Notes: generated by a model not told the origin, from the sequence alone. DNA of 64,000 nt from Guyparkeria hydrothermalis (GCF_023555375.1 NZ_JAJSEE010000001.1:248001-312000), one strand, 5' to 3'; shown: positions 36,182 to 48,577, counted from the stretch's first letter. Program-made: numbers and translations.

Positions 36182-37240
36182 TTACCGTACCGCCTCGAAG
36201 TGGATACGCGGATCGACCCAGACATACACCAGGTCAGAGAGCAGCTTGCCGAACAGCCCGATCAGGCTGAAGACGTAGAGCGTGCCCAGCACCACGGGAT
36301 AGTCACGTTGCAGCACCGCGTTGTACGAGAGCAGCCCAAGCCCGTCGAGCGAGAAGATGGTCTCGATCAGGAGGCTGCCGGTGAAGAACGCACCGATGAA
36401 CGCCGCCGGAAAGCCCGTCACGATCGGAATCAGCGCATTGCGGAAGACGTGGCGGTAGAGCACCGTGCGCTCGGCCAGGCCCTTGGCGCGCGCGGTAAGC
36501 ACGTACTGCTTTCTTATCTCCTCGAGGAAGCTGTTCTTGGTCAGCATGGTCATCACGGCGAAGTTGCCCACCACCATCGCGGTGATCGGCAGCACCAGGT
36601 GCCAGAGATAGTCGAGGATCTTGCCCATCAGCGAGAGCTGCTCGAAGTTGTCCGAGGTCAGCCCGCGCAGCGGGAACCACTGCACGAAGCTGCCACCGCC
36701 GAACAGCACCAGCAGTACCAGGCCGAGCACGAAGCCCGGGATGGCGTAGCCGACCAGGATCACCGTCGAGGTGATCGAGTCGAACTTGCTGCCGTCGCGC
36801 ACCGCCTTGGCCACCCCGAGCGGGATGGAGACGAGATACGTGAGCAGGAAGGTCCACACCCCGAGACTGATCGAGACCGGCAGCTTCTCGACGATCAGCT
36901 CGCCGACGGACCGCTGGTAGAAGTAGGACTCGCCCAGGTCGAAGGTCAGGTAGTTGCCGAGCATATCGCCGAAACGCTGCCAGGCCGGCTGGTCGAAGCC
37001 GTAGAACTCGCGGAACTGCTCGATCTGCTCCTCGCCCAGCCCCTGCTCGCCGCGGTAGAGCCCGCCGGTGAACTGGCCACCCGACTCGGCCGCCGCGCCC
37101 TGGGCACCGCCCTTCAACTGCATCATCAGCTGCTCGACCGGCCCGCCGGGGACGAACTGGATCACGGCGAACGAGATCAGCAGGATCCCGAACAGGGTCG
37201 GGATCATCAGGGCCAGGCGCTTGGCGATATAGGCGCCCAT
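36182..37240 (-). CDS. yejB: Peptide ABC transporter permease, YejB type
   Basis: A 352-residue permease opening MGAYIAKRLALMIPTLFGIL. A long periplasmic insertion (GLYRGEQGLGEEQIEQFREF) matches YejB, followed by about five membrane helices and the EAA-loop region LTARAKGLAERTVLYRHVFR. Its ATG immediately follows the stop codon of the Cys-rich lipoprotein gene, and yejE begins 21 bp downstream, so the genes are one transcription unit. Confidence 0.92.
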   Translation of the reverse strand: MGAYIAKRLALMIPTLFGILLISFAVIQFVPGGPVEQLMMQLKGGAQGAAAESGGQFTGGLYRGEQGLGEEQIEQFREFYGFDQPAWQRFGDMLGNYLTFDLGESYFYQRSVGELIVEKLPVSISLGVWTFLLTYLVSIPLGVAKAVRDGSKFDSITSTVILVGYAIPGFVLGLVLLVLFGGGSFVQWFPLRGLTSDNFEQLSLMGKILDYLWHLVLPITAMVVGNFAVMTMLTKNSFLEEIRKQYVLTARAKGLAERTVLYRHVFRNALIPIVTGFPAAFIGAFFTGSLLIETIFSLDGLGLLSYNAVLQRDYPVVLGTLYVFSLIGLFGKLLSDLVYVWVDPRIHFEAVR

Positions 37241-37957
37241 CTATTGCCCCCCGCCCCTTGATGACGGTTCGGCGGTCGGACTGGACGGGATGCGCGAGAC
37301 CGGCGCCTCGCCGTCGCAATTCTCCACGCAGACCACGCGACGCTCGACCTGCCCGCCGCAGCCGACATAGCACTGGTCGAAGGCGGCCTGACAGCCGCAG
37401 TCGATGTTGCATTCCTGGTCGATCACCGCCGCGCGGATCGCCTCGCGGCTGGGGGCCTCGGGCGGAATCGGCGGGTCGTCGTAGAAGCGGTCGGTGAACC
37501 AGAACGAGGCCGGGTAGCCGTAGTAGAACGGGTCACGGTACAGCCCGAACTGCATCGCCCGGTCGAGCTGGTAGTACTGGCGCTCGCGCATGTAGACGCG
37601 TCGCTCGGCCTCGTACTGGCGCAGGGCCTGGTCGAAGGCCGCCTCCACCTGCGGCTGGATGCCGGCGATGCAGCTCTCGCGACGCGACTGGCAATCGGCC
37701 TGGCAGGCCTGCATGTCGGTCTGGCAGCCACGCAGGCAGGACCGGCCGGCCTCGGTCGCAGGTGGCAGGTAGCGCACCTCGGTGGCGTACTGCGGCGAGG
37801 CGCAGCCGGCGAACCCCAAGACCATCGCCAGGCCCATCGCCAAGGCCATTACCCGGGCCATCCCAGTGGCGAGCCGTGGCAACCGGCGGGGTCGGAACCG
37901 CGCGCCCATCGACACCGACGATGCGCCGCGTGCTACCGGCGGAACGATTGGATTCAT
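37241..37957 (-). CDS. Cysteine-rich lipoprotein embedded in the yej operon
   Basis: A 238-residue predicted lipoprotein. The hydrophobic stretch VMALAMGLAMVLGFAGCASP carries a lipobox ending LGFAGC. The mature part has 12 further cysteines. The first cluster follows C-X3-C-X6-C-X3-C-X6-C (CLRGC, CQADC, ESC) and a second near residue 190 holds CNIDCGC and CYVGC, with a final CVENC. Such CX3C spacing suits disulfide-linked helical hairpins in the periplasm. The middle is Tyr/Arg-rich (YEAERRVYMRERQYYQ). Its ATG overlaps the yejA stop by 4 bp and its stop abuts the yejB ATG, so it is truly an operon member. The family is not recognised. Confidence 0.8.
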   Translation of the reverse strand: MNPIVPPVARGASSVSMGARFRPRRLPRLATGMARVMALAMGLAMVLGFAGCASPQYATEVRYLPPATEAGRSCLRGCQTDMQACQADCQSRRESCIAGIQPQVEAAFDQALRQYEAERRVYMRERQYYQLDRAMQFGLYRDPFYYGYPASFWFTDRFYDDPPIPPEAPSREAIRAAVIDQECNIDCGCQAAFDQCYVGCGGQVERRVVCVENCDGEAPVSRIPSSPTAEPSSRGGGQ

Positions 37958-39915
37958 GACGGGCTCCCTCCATTCAGGCTGCTCACGTCGTTGACCACCG
38001 GCCCCGGCTGGGGTTCGGCATGGGTTTCCCACCAAGTCTGCATCACCCATTCCGCCCCGCTGAAATAACGTGGCAGCGGCTCATCGTGGTAGCCGAACCG
38101 GTTCCACCACGCGAGGCGATGCGCGCCGATGTACCAGTTCGGCACCAGGTACTCATTCCACATCAGCACCCGGTCGAGCGCCCGGCAGGCGGTCACCAGG
38201 GCCTCGCGGTCCTCGGCGTAGATCACCGCCTCGATCATGGCGTCCACCACCGGGTCATCCACCCCACTGTAGTTCCTCGACCCCTCGCGGTGCGCCGATT
38301 CGCTGCCGAACATCTCGCGCAACTCGTTGCCCGGCGATTGCGACTGGCCGTAGGAGACCACGGTCATGTCGAACTCGAAGCGGTTCATGCGCCGCTGGTA
38401 GAGCGCCACGTCGATGGTGCGGTAGGAGACGTCGATCCCCAGCCGGCGCAGGTTGTAGGCGAACGGCGCGACGATCCGCTCGAAGCCGCGCTGCGCCAGC
38501 ATGATCTCGAAGGCGAACGGTTCGCCGTCGGCGTTGCGCAGCTTGCCGTCCTCCAGCCCCCAGCCGGCCTGTGCCAGCAACTGCTGGGCCTGGACCAGGT
38601 GCTGACGCTGGATCTCAGGGGTGGGCGCGAAGGGCACCACGTGGGCCTGCTCGAACAGCTCGGGCGGCAACCGGTCCCGGTGTGGCGCCAGGAGATCGAG
38701 CTCGGCGCCCTCCGGGATGTCGCGCGCGGCCAGCTCGCTGTTGGCGAAGTAGCTGTCGCAACGACTGTACTGGCCGTAGAACAGGTGCACGTTCGACCAG
38801 TGAAAATCGAAGGCGAGATTCAGTGCCCGACGGACGCGGCGATCGGCGAACAGTGACCGGCGCGTGTTCATGGCGAAGCCCTGCATGCCGGCGTTGTTGT
38901 CATGCGGGATCTCGCGGCGACGGATGCGCCCCTCGTCGAACGGCTTGCCGTGGTAGGCGCGCGCCCAGCGCTTGGAATTGGTCTCGTGGAAGACGTCGAA
39001 CTCGCCGGCCTTGAATGCCTCGAGCGCGACCGTCTCGTCCTTGTAGTACTTGAAACCCAGCGTGCGGAAGTTGTGCTGACCGCGGTTCACGCCCAGGTCC
39101 TTCGCCCAGTAGTCGTCCCGGCGGCGATAGCGGATATCGCGACCGAAATTGATCGCCTCGATCGCGTAGGGGCCACTGCCCGGCAGCGGCGTGCGCGAGT
39201 AATCGGCGAAATCCACCTCGGCGAGTGCATCGCGGGAGAACACCGGCAGCTCGCCGATGATCATGTGCAGTTCGGGATTGACGCGGCGGAAGTCGAAGCG
39301 CACGTGCCGCGCATCGACCGCCTCGGCACCACTGACATCCGCCCAGTAGTAGCGGTAGCGGGGATGGGCCGATTCGCCCACCAGGGTCTCGAAGCTGAAC
39401 ACCACGTCATGCGCCGTAACGGGGCGGCCGTTGACGAACCGGGCGTCGGCATTGATGCGGAACGTGGCCGACAGGCCGTCTTCGGCCAGTTCCAGCCGGT
39501 CGGCCAGCAGGCCGTAGACCGAGAACGGCTCGTCCCAGGCCCGCACCACCAGGGTGTCGAACAGCAGGCTGTTGGTGCCGGTAGCGGCCAGCCCCTTGAG
39601 GACGAAGGGGTTGAGCGAATCGAAGGTACCGAATACCGACAGGGTCAGCGAGCCCTCGCGCGGGGCGCGGGGATTGACGTACTCGAAGTGCGACAGGTCA
39701 GCCGAATAACCGGGGTCGTAGCCAAGCGCCTCGGCGAAGCCCGCCGCCCGGGACAGCCCCGGCCCGGCGCCCATCGCGGCGATGCCACCGATACCGGCCA
39801 GTCGACGCAGGAACAGGCGCCGGTCGGGCGAGAGCAGGTTCTCGCCCCGCGGCGGGTCGGCCGTGTCGTCCCTAACCGAGGGGCAATGTAGCTCTGTGGG
39901 ATGCTTGTTGATCAT
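37954..39915 (-). CDS. yejA: Extracellular solute-binding protein, YejA type
   Basis: Periplasmic binding protein family 5 (oligopeptide/microcin C type), 653 residues from ATG 39913-39915. A twin-arginine signal ([19 protein letters not shown]) indicates Tat export, unlike the Sec signal of E. coli YejA. Mature features include [40 protein letters not shown] and a C-terminal [20 protein letters not shown] that is typical of YejA. An upstream ATG at 39954 is possible. It is divergent from fabI and first gene of the operon yejA/lipoprotein/yejB/yejE. Confidence 0.92.
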   Translation of the reverse strand: MINKHPTELHCPSVRDDTADPPRGENLLSPDRRLFLRRLAGIGGIAAMGAGPGLSRAAGFAEALGYDPGYSADLSHFEYVNPRAPREGSLTLSVFGTFDSLNPFVLKGLAATGTNSLLFDTLVVRAWDEPFSVYGLLADRLELAEDGLSATFRINADARFVNGRPVTAHDVVFSFETLVGESAHPRYRYYWADVSGAEAVDARHVRFDFRRVNPELHMIIGELPVFSRDALAEVDFADYSRTPLPGSGPYAIEAINFGRDIRYRRRDDYWAKDLGVNRGQHNFRTLGFKYYKDETVALEAFKAGEFDVFHETNSKRWARAYHGKPFDEGRIRRREIPHDNNAGMQGFAMNTRRSLFADRRVRRALNLAFDFHWSNVHLFYGQYSRCDSYFANSELAARDIPEGAELDLLAPHRDRLPPELFEQAHVVPFAPTPEIQRQHLVQAQQLLAQAGWGLEDGKLRNADGEPFAFEIMLAQRGFERIVAPFAYNLRRLGIDVSYRTIDVALYQRRMNRFEFDMTVVSYGQSQSPGNELREMFGSESAHREGSRNYSGVDDPVVDAMIEAVIYAEDREALVTACRALDRVLMWNEYLVPNWYIGAHRLAWWNRFGYHDEPLPRYFSGAEWVMQTWWETHAEPQPGPVVNDVSSLNGGSPS

Positions 39916-40025
39916 CAGGCGAATACAATACGGTGAAAATCGAACGCAGACCAAGCATCATCCGGCGGTTTTCGCCGTCGGCCCGATGCGGCCGTCGCCC
40001 CCTTTTCGAACACAAGGAGAGACCC

Positions 40026-40817
40026 ATGGGATTCCTATCCGGCAAGCGTGCCCTGATCACCGGCATCGCCAACAACCGCTCGATCGCCTACGGCATCGCC
40101 GAGGCCATGCACCGCGAAGGCGCCGAACTGGCCTTCACCTATCTCAGTGAGCGCTTCAAGCCGAAGGTCGAGAAGGCCACCAAGGACCTGGGCTCCGACA
40201 TCTACCTGCCCTTCGATGCCACCGACGACGAACAGGTCGACGCCCTGTTCCCGGCTCTGGCCGAGCACTGGCCGGAAGGTGTCGACATCGTCATCCATGC
40301 GATGGCCTTCGCCCCGCGCGAGGCACTCGACGGCGACTTCCTCGACGGGATGTCCCGCGAGGCGTTCGCTCAGGCCCACGACGTCTCCGCCTACTCGCTC
40401 GCCGCCCTGGCCAAGGCCGGCGAGACGTACATCCGCGACGAGGGCGCGCTGCTGACCCTGAGCTACCTGGGCGCCGAGCGCGTGATGAAGAACTACAACG
40501 TCATGGGCGTGGCCAAGGCCTCGCTGGAGGCGACCGTGCGCTATCTCGCCGGCTCTCGGCTGGGCGAGCGCGGCATCCGCGTCAACGCGATTTCCGCGGG
40601 TCCGATCAAGACGCTGGCCGCCTCGGGCATCGGCGATTTCAAGGGCTTCCTCGATTACGTCGCCACCAACGCGCCGCTGCGCCGCAACGTCACCATCGAG
40701 CAGGTCGGCAACACCGCTGCCTTCCTGTGCTCGGACCTCGCCTCGGGCGTGACCGGCGAGAACGTCCACGTCGACTCGGGCTACTTCATCACCGGCATGG
40801 GTCGTTGCGAGGACTGA
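40026..40817 (+). CDS. fabI: Enoyl-[acyl-carrier-protein] reductase (NADH)
   Basis: Reduces enoyl-ACP in the last step of each fatty-acid elongation cycle and is the triclosan target. The protein has 263 residues (E. coli 262). The nucleotide-binding start is [20 protein letters not shown], and the catalytic Tyr and Lys are in [13 protein letters not shown] after [23 protein letters not shown] matches the flexible substrate loop. An AAGGAGAG ribosome site precedes ATG 40026. It has its own terminator at 40843-40867. Confidence 0.97.
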   Translation: MGFLSGKRALITGIANNRSIAYGIAEAMHREGAELAFTYLSERFKPKVEKATKDLGSDIYLPFDATDDEQVDALFPALAEHWPEGVDIVIHAMAFAPREALDGDFLDGMSREAFAQAHDVSAYSLAALAKAGETYIRDEGALLTLSYLGAERVMKNYNVMGVAKASLEATVRYLAGSRLGERGIRVNAISAGPIKTLAASGIGDFKGFLDYVATNAPLRRNVTIEQVGNTAAFLCSDLASGVTGENVHVDSGYFITGMGRCED

Positions 40818-40842
40818 ACCCCGTCGGCGACGACGCGAGATC

Positions 40843-40867
40843 AGGGCGCCCTCGGGCGCCCTTTTTC
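40843..40867 (+). terminator. Terminator after fabI
   Basis: The stem AGGGCGCC/GGCGCCCT with a short CTCG-containing loop is followed by TTTTT. Confidence 0.85.
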
Positions 40868-41012
40868 GTTGCCCTCCGCCGGCGTTGGCAAGACCGATAA
40901 AAACACGAGGTCCCACCGAGAAAACTTTGATTGGAAAAGGGGATTGCCCGCCACCACCATTCCTAAAACAGGAATATCAGTTAATCAGGACATACTGGAG
41001 GAAACAGGGACG

Positions 41013-41699
41013 ATGGATACTGGCATCCGCAAGGTCTTTCATTTCGGCGAACAGGTCGACGAGTACCCGGTCCGGGTCATCAACGAGCGCGAGGCGCGGG
41101 CCGCCGCCGGCGTGCTGGCGCTGTTCGCCGGCTTTGCCTTCGCCCAGGGGTTTCTCACCGGCGATTTCATGTGGGAACGCCTGCTGATCCTCGCCTTCAC
41201 GGTCGAGTTCGGCATCCGGGTATTGATCAACCCGCAGTACGCCCCGTTCATGATCATGGGGCGATTGATCACGCGCAACCAGGAAGTCGAGTACGTCGGC
41301 GCACCGCAGAAACGGGTGGCCTGGGGCATCGGCCTGTTGATCGCGGCGTTCATGATCTGGGTGGTGTTCATCGAGGCGAACACCGGCCTGATGAACCTGA
41401 TCGGCTGCTCGGCCTGCCTGCTGTTCCTGGCCTTCGAGTCGGCCTTCGGCATCTGCCTGGGCTGCGTGGCCTACAACCTGCTGACCGGCAAGCAGGCGCA
41501 GCTCTGCCCGGGTGGCGCCTGCCGCATCAAGCGGCTCGAGCCGATCCAGCGGGTCAAGTGGTGGCAGGTCATCCTGGTGGTCGCCTTCCTCGGCCTGCTC
41601 TGGGCGATCCCGGAATACAACCTCTGGAATATCCAGGACAACGTCGAGGTCGACGAGTCCAACTTCGACACGATCGATCTCGACACCCTGGAATACTGA
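41013..41699 (+). CDS. DUF4395 family membrane protein
   Basis: A 228-residue membrane protein starting MDTGIRKVFHFGEQVDEYPV. About four helices are visible (AAAGVLALFAGFAFAQGFL, LLILAFTVEFGIRVL, GIGLLIAAFMIWVVF, WQVILVVAFLGLLWAI). The central segment holds clustered cysteines, CSAC and CLGC, then CPGGAC, with the FE(S)AFGICLGC motif typical of DUF4395. Family members are common near sulfur-metabolism or thioredoxin-like genes, but no function is proven. GGAGGAAAC precedes the start. It is monocistronic. Confidence 0.83.
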   Translation: MDTGIRKVFHFGEQVDEYPVRVINEREARAAAGVLALFAGFAFAQGFLTGDFMWERLLILAFTVEFGIRVLINPQYAPFMIMGRLITRNQEVEYVGAPQKRVAWGIGLLIAAFMIWVVFIEANTGLMNLIGCSACLLFLAFESAFGICLGCVAYNLLTGKQAQLCPGGACRIKRLEPIQRVKWWQVILVVAFLGLLWAIPEYNLWNIQDNVEVDESNFDTIDLDTLEY

Positions 41700-41720
41700 C
41701 GCCGCCGAGAGGCCCCCACG

Positions 41721-41752
41721 AAAAAAGCCCGCCATCGGCGGGCTTTTTTACG
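41721..41752. terminator. Bidirectional terminator between DUF4395 and symporter genes
   Basis: AAAAAAGCCCGCC, a short ATC loop, and GGCGGGCTTTTTT form a nearly perfect symmetrical terminator between two converging genes. Confidence 0.9.
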
Positions 41753-41772
41753 GGTCCGGATGTTATCCGATC

Positions 41773-43083
41773 CTAGCCGCGCTCGGCGGCCCCGGCCGGC
41801 TCGCCGGTCTCGGCACCCTCGTCGGGACGGGTGTCCATCAGGACACGCTCCTCGCCACGCAGCTTGGCAATGATCACCGCGCCGGTCGCGTCGCTGTAGA
41901 CGTTGACCGAGGTGCGCAGCATATCCAGCAGCCGGTCGACCACCAGCAGCAGCCCCATGGCCTCCAGCGGCAGGCCGAGTACGCCCAGGATCAGGGCGAT
42001 CGCGACCAGGCTCGCCGACGGCACGGCGGCCACGCCCACCGAGGTGACCAGGGCGAGCACGACGATCAGCACCTGCATCGACAGCGACAGGTCCACGCCG
42101 TAGGCCTGGGCGATGAACAGCACCGCCGCGCATTCGTAGAGCGCGGTGCCGTCCATGTTGATGGTCGCGCCCAGCGGTAGCACGAACGAGGAGGTCTCGC
42201 GCGAGACGCCGGCACGCTGGGTGAGTGCCTGCAGGGTGACCGGCAGGGTGCCGGCCGACGAGCTGGTCGAGAAGGCCACCAGCAGTGCCGGCCAGATCGC
42301 GCGCATGAAACGGATCGGCGATCGCCGGGTCACGAGCCAGAGCACCAGGGGCAACACCACCAGCGCGTGGATCGCGAGCCCCATGACCACGGCCAGGAAG
42401 AAGTCGATCATCGGCAGGATCACCGACAGGCCGCTCTCCGCGATCACCCCGGCCACCAGCGCGAACACGCCGATCGGCGCGACCTTCATCACCCAGTGGG
42501 TGATCTGGACCATCACGTCCTGCACGCCGGCCCAGAAATCCTTGACCGTCTGCATGCCTGGCGAGGTCGCCCGCGTCAGGGCGATGCCGAACAGCACCGA
42601 GAAGAAGATCAGGCCGAGCATCTGGGCCTCGGCGCCGGCCTCGACGATGTTCGCCGGCACCATGTCGCGCAGGATATTGAAGAACTCGGACAGTTCCTTG
42701 CCCTCCAGCCGACCGCTGACCTCGTCGCCGATCGGCGGCAGGGCCACGGTCTCCGAGAGCGGCTGCCCGCCCGAGATGCCCGGCTGGAACAGGTTCATCA
42801 CCATCAGGGCAGTGGTCACCGCCAGGGTGGTGGAGAACAGGTAGTAGATCACGGTGCGGCCGGCCATCTGCCCCACCCCGCCGGCACTGCCGATGCTTGC
42901 CACCCCGGTGATGATCGAGGCGGTGATCAGGGGCACGATCAGCATCTTGAGCGCGTCGAGGAACAAGCCGCCGACGAACTCGTAGATGGACAGCAACGGG
43001 ATGCCGGCCGCCTCGGTGCCGAACACGGCACCGACCAGGAAGGCGGCGGCCAGGGCGGTCAGGATCTGCCAGTGCAGGGCCAT
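41773..43083 (-). CDS. Dicarboxylate/amino acid:cation symporter (DAACS family)
   Basis: A 436-residue inner-membrane symporter of the GltP/DctA/SstT family. The re-entrant loop STSSSAGTLPVTLQAL and the transmembrane NMDGTALYECAAVLF carry the substrate- and Na+/H+-binding signatures, and the C-terminal helix DRLLDMLRTSVNVYSDATGA has the conserved Asp residues. In E. coli GltP the last motif is NVxGD; here it is NVYSD, so substrate preference is uncertain between glutamate/aspartate and C4-dicarboxylates. It is monocistronic, converging on DUF4395. Confidence 0.92.
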   Translation of the reverse strand: MALHWQILTALAAAFLVGAVFGTEAAGIPLLSIYEFVGGLFLDALKMLIVPLITASIITGVASIGSAGGVGQMAGRTVIYYLFSTTLAVTTALMVMNLFQPGISGGQPLSETVALPPIGDEVSGRLEGKELSEFFNILRDMVPANIVEAGAEAQMLGLIFFSVLFGIALTRATSPGMQTVKDFWAGVQDVMVQITHWVMKVAPIGVFALVAGVIAESGLSVILPMIDFFLAVVMGLAIHALVVLPLVLWLVTRRSPIRFMRAIWPALLVAFSTSSSAGTLPVTLQALTQRAGVSRETSSFVLPLGATINMDGTALYECAAVLFIAQAYGVDLSLSMQVLIVVLALVTSVGVAAVPSASLVAIALILGVLGLPLEAMGLLLVVDRLLDMLRTSVNVYSDATGAVIIAKLRGEERVLMDTRPDEGAETGEPAGAAERG

Positions 43084-43135
43084 GCAAACACTCCGGTTCG
43101 CCCGCCCGAATCAGGGCGGGCGTGCACGGTCGCCG

Positions 43136-45064
43136 TCAGTCGAAGGCGCTCTCGCGGATTTCGACCTCCGCCCCGGCGCGCAGGGAACGCATGAAGGCGT
43201 CGATCAGACGATTGGCCTGGTTGTTCTCCAACTGGCCGGCGAGACGATTGCGCGTCTCGGCGTCCAGCTCGGCCGGCTCGCCGGCACGCACGCCGGTCAG
43301 GACCAGCACGGCCCGATCGCCATTGTCGAGCTCGGTCGTCGCGGTGGCCGGGGCATCACCCTCCGGCGGGGTGAGGGCAAACGCCGCCGCCAGGGCATCG
43401 CGCGGCATGCTCGCGCCGGCATCGCCCCGACCGACCCAGGCCGGGGCGCTCCAGCTGGCCGCTTCCACCTCGGCCACGCGCTCGGCGGGGTCCTGGCCGG
43501 CGGCCAGATCGGACTCGATCGCCTCGGCCAGCTCGGCCATCTCCGTCTCGATTCGCTCGGCACGCCATTGCGCGAGCACCTGGTCCCGGACCTCTTCGAA
43601 CGGCAACGGCTGGGCCTCGCGGTACTCCTCGACGCGCACGACCACGCCATGGCTGTTGTCGAGATCGATCAGCTGGCTGTTGAAGCGCTCCTCGAGCACC
43701 GCCTCGTCGAAGGCGGCGTCGCGCACGGCCCGGTGCTCACCGATGCCCTCGCCGGATTCGCGGCTGATCCAGTCGCTGGTCTCGATCTCGAGGCCAACGG
43801 CCTCGGCGGCGGGCACCAGGCTGTCCGGCTGCTCGTAGCTGATGCTGGCCAGCTGCTCGGCGGCATCGTAGTAGGCACGCTCGGCGGCGTCCTGCTTGAG
43901 TTGCTCGATCAGCTCGCCACGCGCCTGCTCGAGCGGCGGCACCTCGGCCTGACCCACCTCGTAGACCTCGATCAGGTGCCAGCCGAAACGGGTGCGCACC
44001 GGCTCGCTGATCTCGCCCTCGCCCAGCTCGGCCACGGCCCGGTCGAAGGACTCGGCGATCTCCCCTTCGCCCACGCGACCCAGGTCACCCCCATTCTCGC
44101 GAGTGCTGCCGTCGTCACTCAGCTCGGCGACCTTCTCCTCGAAGCTCGCCTCGCCGGCCATGATGGCCTCGCGCGCCGCCTCGAGCCGCTCGCGCGCCTC
44201 GTCGACCGTGGCCGCGTCGGCGTCGCTGGGCAGCTGGATCAGGATGTGACGGGCACGGCGAACCGCCTCGTCGGCCATCCGCTCGCGATAATCGTCATAG
44301 GCGGCCTGCAGGGCCGCGTCACTGACTTCCTGGGAGGCCGCCAGTTTCTCCGGGCTGATCTCCACGTACGCCAGGCGCACCTGCTCCGGCCGCTGGAAGG
44401 CATCCACGCGCTCGTCGTAATACGCCTTGAGGGTCGACTCGTCGGGCTCGGCGATGCCGGCGGCAACCGTCTCGCGGTCGAGACGCACCAGGCCGACCTC
44501 GCGCATCTGGTCACGCAGGGCAACCAGTTGGCGCACCTCGGGCTCGGTGACGAAGGCACTGCCGATCAAGGCGTTGTCGAGGGTGTTGAACAGCAGGTCG
44601 CGGCGCACGTCGTTCTCGAACTGCTCGACCGTCATGCCCTGCTGGGCCAGGCGGCGTTCGTAGGCCTCGCGGTCGAACTCGCCGTCGCGCTCGAAGGCGG
44701 GAATGCCGCGAATGGTGGCGGCGACCAGGCCATCGGGCACGGCGTAGCCCTGCTCCCGGATGAACTGGACCAGCAGGCGCTCGTTGATCATCTGGTCGAG
44801 CACCTGGCGCTTGAGGCCCATGCGCTCGATCATTTCGGCGGTGATCTGCTGCTCGCTCTGGGCGATCAACTGCTGACGGCGCTCGCTGAAGGCCTGATCG
44901 AGTTGACGGGCCGTGATTTCCTCGCCGTCGACCTCGGCGACCGGTTGCTCCTTGCCGCCACCGAGGTACTCGCCCACACCCCACAAGGCGAACGGGATGC
45001 TGATCAAACCAACGATTACATAGGCCAGCCAGCCGCGAATCTTCTCGCGGATATCCATCAACAT
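43136..45064 (-). CDS. ppiD: Periplasmic folding chaperone / peptidyl-prolyl isomerase PpiD
   Basis: Anchored periplasmic chaperone associated with the SecYEG translocon; 642 residues (E. coli 623). One N-terminal membrane helix (WLAYVIVGLISIPFALWGVG) is followed by a SurA-like N domain (AEVDGEEITARQLDQAFSER) and a parvulin domain near residues 265-365 (RARHILIQLPSDADAA...GDLGRVGEGEIAESFDRAV...FGWHLIEVYEV), then a C-terminal helical domain. GGGAG lies before ATG 45062-45064; an internal ATG at 45058 is close behind. It follows hupB in the conserved order tig-clpP-clpX-lon-hupB-ppiD. Confidence 0.94.
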   Translation of the reverse strand: MLMDIREKIRGWLAYVIVGLISIPFALWGVGEYLGGGKEQPVAEVDGEEITARQLDQAFSERRQQLIAQSEQQITAEMIERMGLKRQVLDQMINERLLVQFIREQGYAVPDGLVAATIRGIPAFERDGEFDREAYERRLAQQGMTVEQFENDVRRDLLFNTLDNALIGSAFVTEPEVRQLVALRDQMREVGLVRLDRETVAAGIAEPDESTLKAYYDERVDAFQRPEQVRLAYVEISPEKLAASQEVSDAALQAAYDDYRERMADEAVRRARHILIQLPSDADAATVDEARERLEAAREAIMAGEASFEEKVAELSDDGSTRENGGDLGRVGEGEIAESFDRAVAELGEGEISEPVRTRFGWHLIEVYEVGQAEVPPLEQARGELIEQLKQDAAERAYYDAAEQLASISYEQPDSLVPAAEAVGLEIETSDWISRESGEGIGEHRAVRDAAFDEAVLEERFNSQLIDLDNSHGVVVRVEEYREAQPLPFEEVRDQVLAQWRAERIETEMAELAEAIESDLAAGQDPAERVAEVEAASWSAPAWVGRGDAGASMPRDALAAAFALTPPEGDAPATATTELDNGDRAVLVLTGVRAGEPAELDAETRNRLAGQLENNQANRLIDAFMRSLRAGAEVEIRESAFD

Positions 45065-45414
45065 GTCTAGGTCACTCCCGCTTCGGGTCTGTCTTGGTGG
45101 TGTGGGCGCGGCCGTCGCTCCGACGGCTCGGTATCGGTGCAAACCGAGCGGCATGATAGCAGGGCCGGGCCTGCCAACCCATGCCGCTCCCGGGTTCCCC
45201 CGGCCACCCTCGGGCGCCGGGCGCCAGCCAAGGCACCGGTGCGCCGGTTCTCTCGCCGCGCCTTCAACCGGCCGTCGGCCGGGTCAGGGCGCGACCAGAG
45301 GCGCGGTTCAAGGGAAAAGCGCCGGGCAAAAAGAAAGGGGCGTCTCCGCCCCTTCTCGTCGGTGGGCCGGCCATCAATGCGGCCGGCCCACCGGATGCTT
45401 TCCGTCTGGATCGA
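45065..45414. other. Intergenic region hupB-ppiD
   Basis: It holds the hupB terminator at 45328-45356 and a second hairpin at about 45362-45394 (GGTGGGCCGGCC/GGCCGGCCCACC), plus the presumed ppiD promoter. No gene signature is visible; the 45063-45422 open frame is Arg/Pro/Gly-rich and has no ribosome site. Confidence 0.55.
45328..45356 (-). terminator. Terminator after hupB
   Basis: On the minus strand AAGGGGCGGAGACGCCCCTT is followed by TCTTTTT. The stem is 8 bp with a 4-nt loop. Confidence 0.8.
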
Positions 45415-45687
45415 TCAGTTGACCGCGTCCTTGAGGCCCTTGCCCGCCTTGAAGGACGGCAGCTTGGAGGCCTTGATGTTGATCGTCTCGCCGGTGCGCG
45501 GGTTACGGCCAGTCCGGGCCTCACGCTCGCGAACCAGGAAGGTCCCGAAACCCACCAGCGTGACCTGATCGCCTTTCTTCAGCGCGCCACCAACGGCATC
45601 GATGAAACCATCCAGGGCACTCGCGGCCGCCGACTTGGAAATGCCAGCGTTGTCGGCCATCGCATCGATCAGTTCAGATTTGTTCAT
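45415..45687 (-). CDS. hupB: DNA-binding protein HU-beta
   Basis: Nucleoid-associated histone-like protein, 90 residues, identical in length to E. coli HU-beta. It opens [20 protein letters not shown] and contains the DNA-binding arm [20 protein letters not shown] with the conserved proline, then [20 protein letters not shown] strong promoter lies about 107 bp upstream and a terminator follows. Confidence 0.97.
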   Translation of the reverse strand: MNKSELIDAMADNAGISKSAAASALDGFIDAVGGALKKGDQVTLVGFGTFLVREREARTGRNPRTGETINIKASKLPSFKAGKGLKDAVN

Positions 45688-45793
45688 ACCTTGTCATCCC
45701 TTGGTGAAAAAAGTGTCTGTTCGGGTCCCGGCTCACCGCGCGTCAGCGTCAGGACGCGGCGCAGCTGGCCACCGCACGGAAACAGCGAAAACA

Positions 45794-45823
45794 GTTATAC
45801 AAGTGCGACCTTCGGCGTGTCAA
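45794..45823 (-). promoter_or_regulatory. Sigma-70 promoter of hupB
   Basis: On the minus strand a consensus TTGACA (45818-45823) and TATAAC (45794-45799) are 18 bp apart. They are correctly oriented about 107 bp upstream of the hupB ATG. Confidence 0.65.
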
Positions 45824-45926
45824 CACGCAAATCGCCCGCGTAACGCGCATTCTGGCGCGACAGGTAGGCAGGCAAACCGCCAAATCCATCCAGTAACCCG
45901 ACGATCGCTGCACGCCCCATACAAAC

Positions 45927-45957
45927 AAACCGCCCCTCCGGTTGTGGAGGGGCGGTG
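45927..45957 (-). terminator. Terminator after lon
   Basis: The minus-strand stem ACCGCCCCTCC/GGAGGGGCGGT is followed by TTGTTTGT. It sits about 90 bp after the lon stop. Confidence 0.75.
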
Positions 45958-46046
45958 TGGTTTTCTTGCACGTCGGGGTACTGGACCCGGTCATGCACGT
46001 CCCGGCAACGCGACCGACCGGAGCCGGGCGCGGGCCGCGACCTGCC

Positions 46047-48482
<2,436 letters not shown>

Positions 48483-48577
48483 ATAGGGGTATACCTGTAG
48501 CGCCGTGATGGCGGTGTATTCGGGTGGTCGGGCGCGCGAGTGGGCGCGGATCGCAAGTCAGTGGGTTTCCCCTGACG

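Larger units (their letters stand above)
45688..46046. other. Intergenic region lon-hupB
   Basis: It contains the hupB promoter (45794-45823), a roughly 100-nt hupB leader, and the lon terminator (45927-45957). No additional gene is supported. Confidence 0.6.

Noticed and set aside
45063-45422. Small gene between ppiD and hupB
   Set aside because: Arg/Gly/Pro-rich frame that overlaps the hupB terminator and has no ribosome site.
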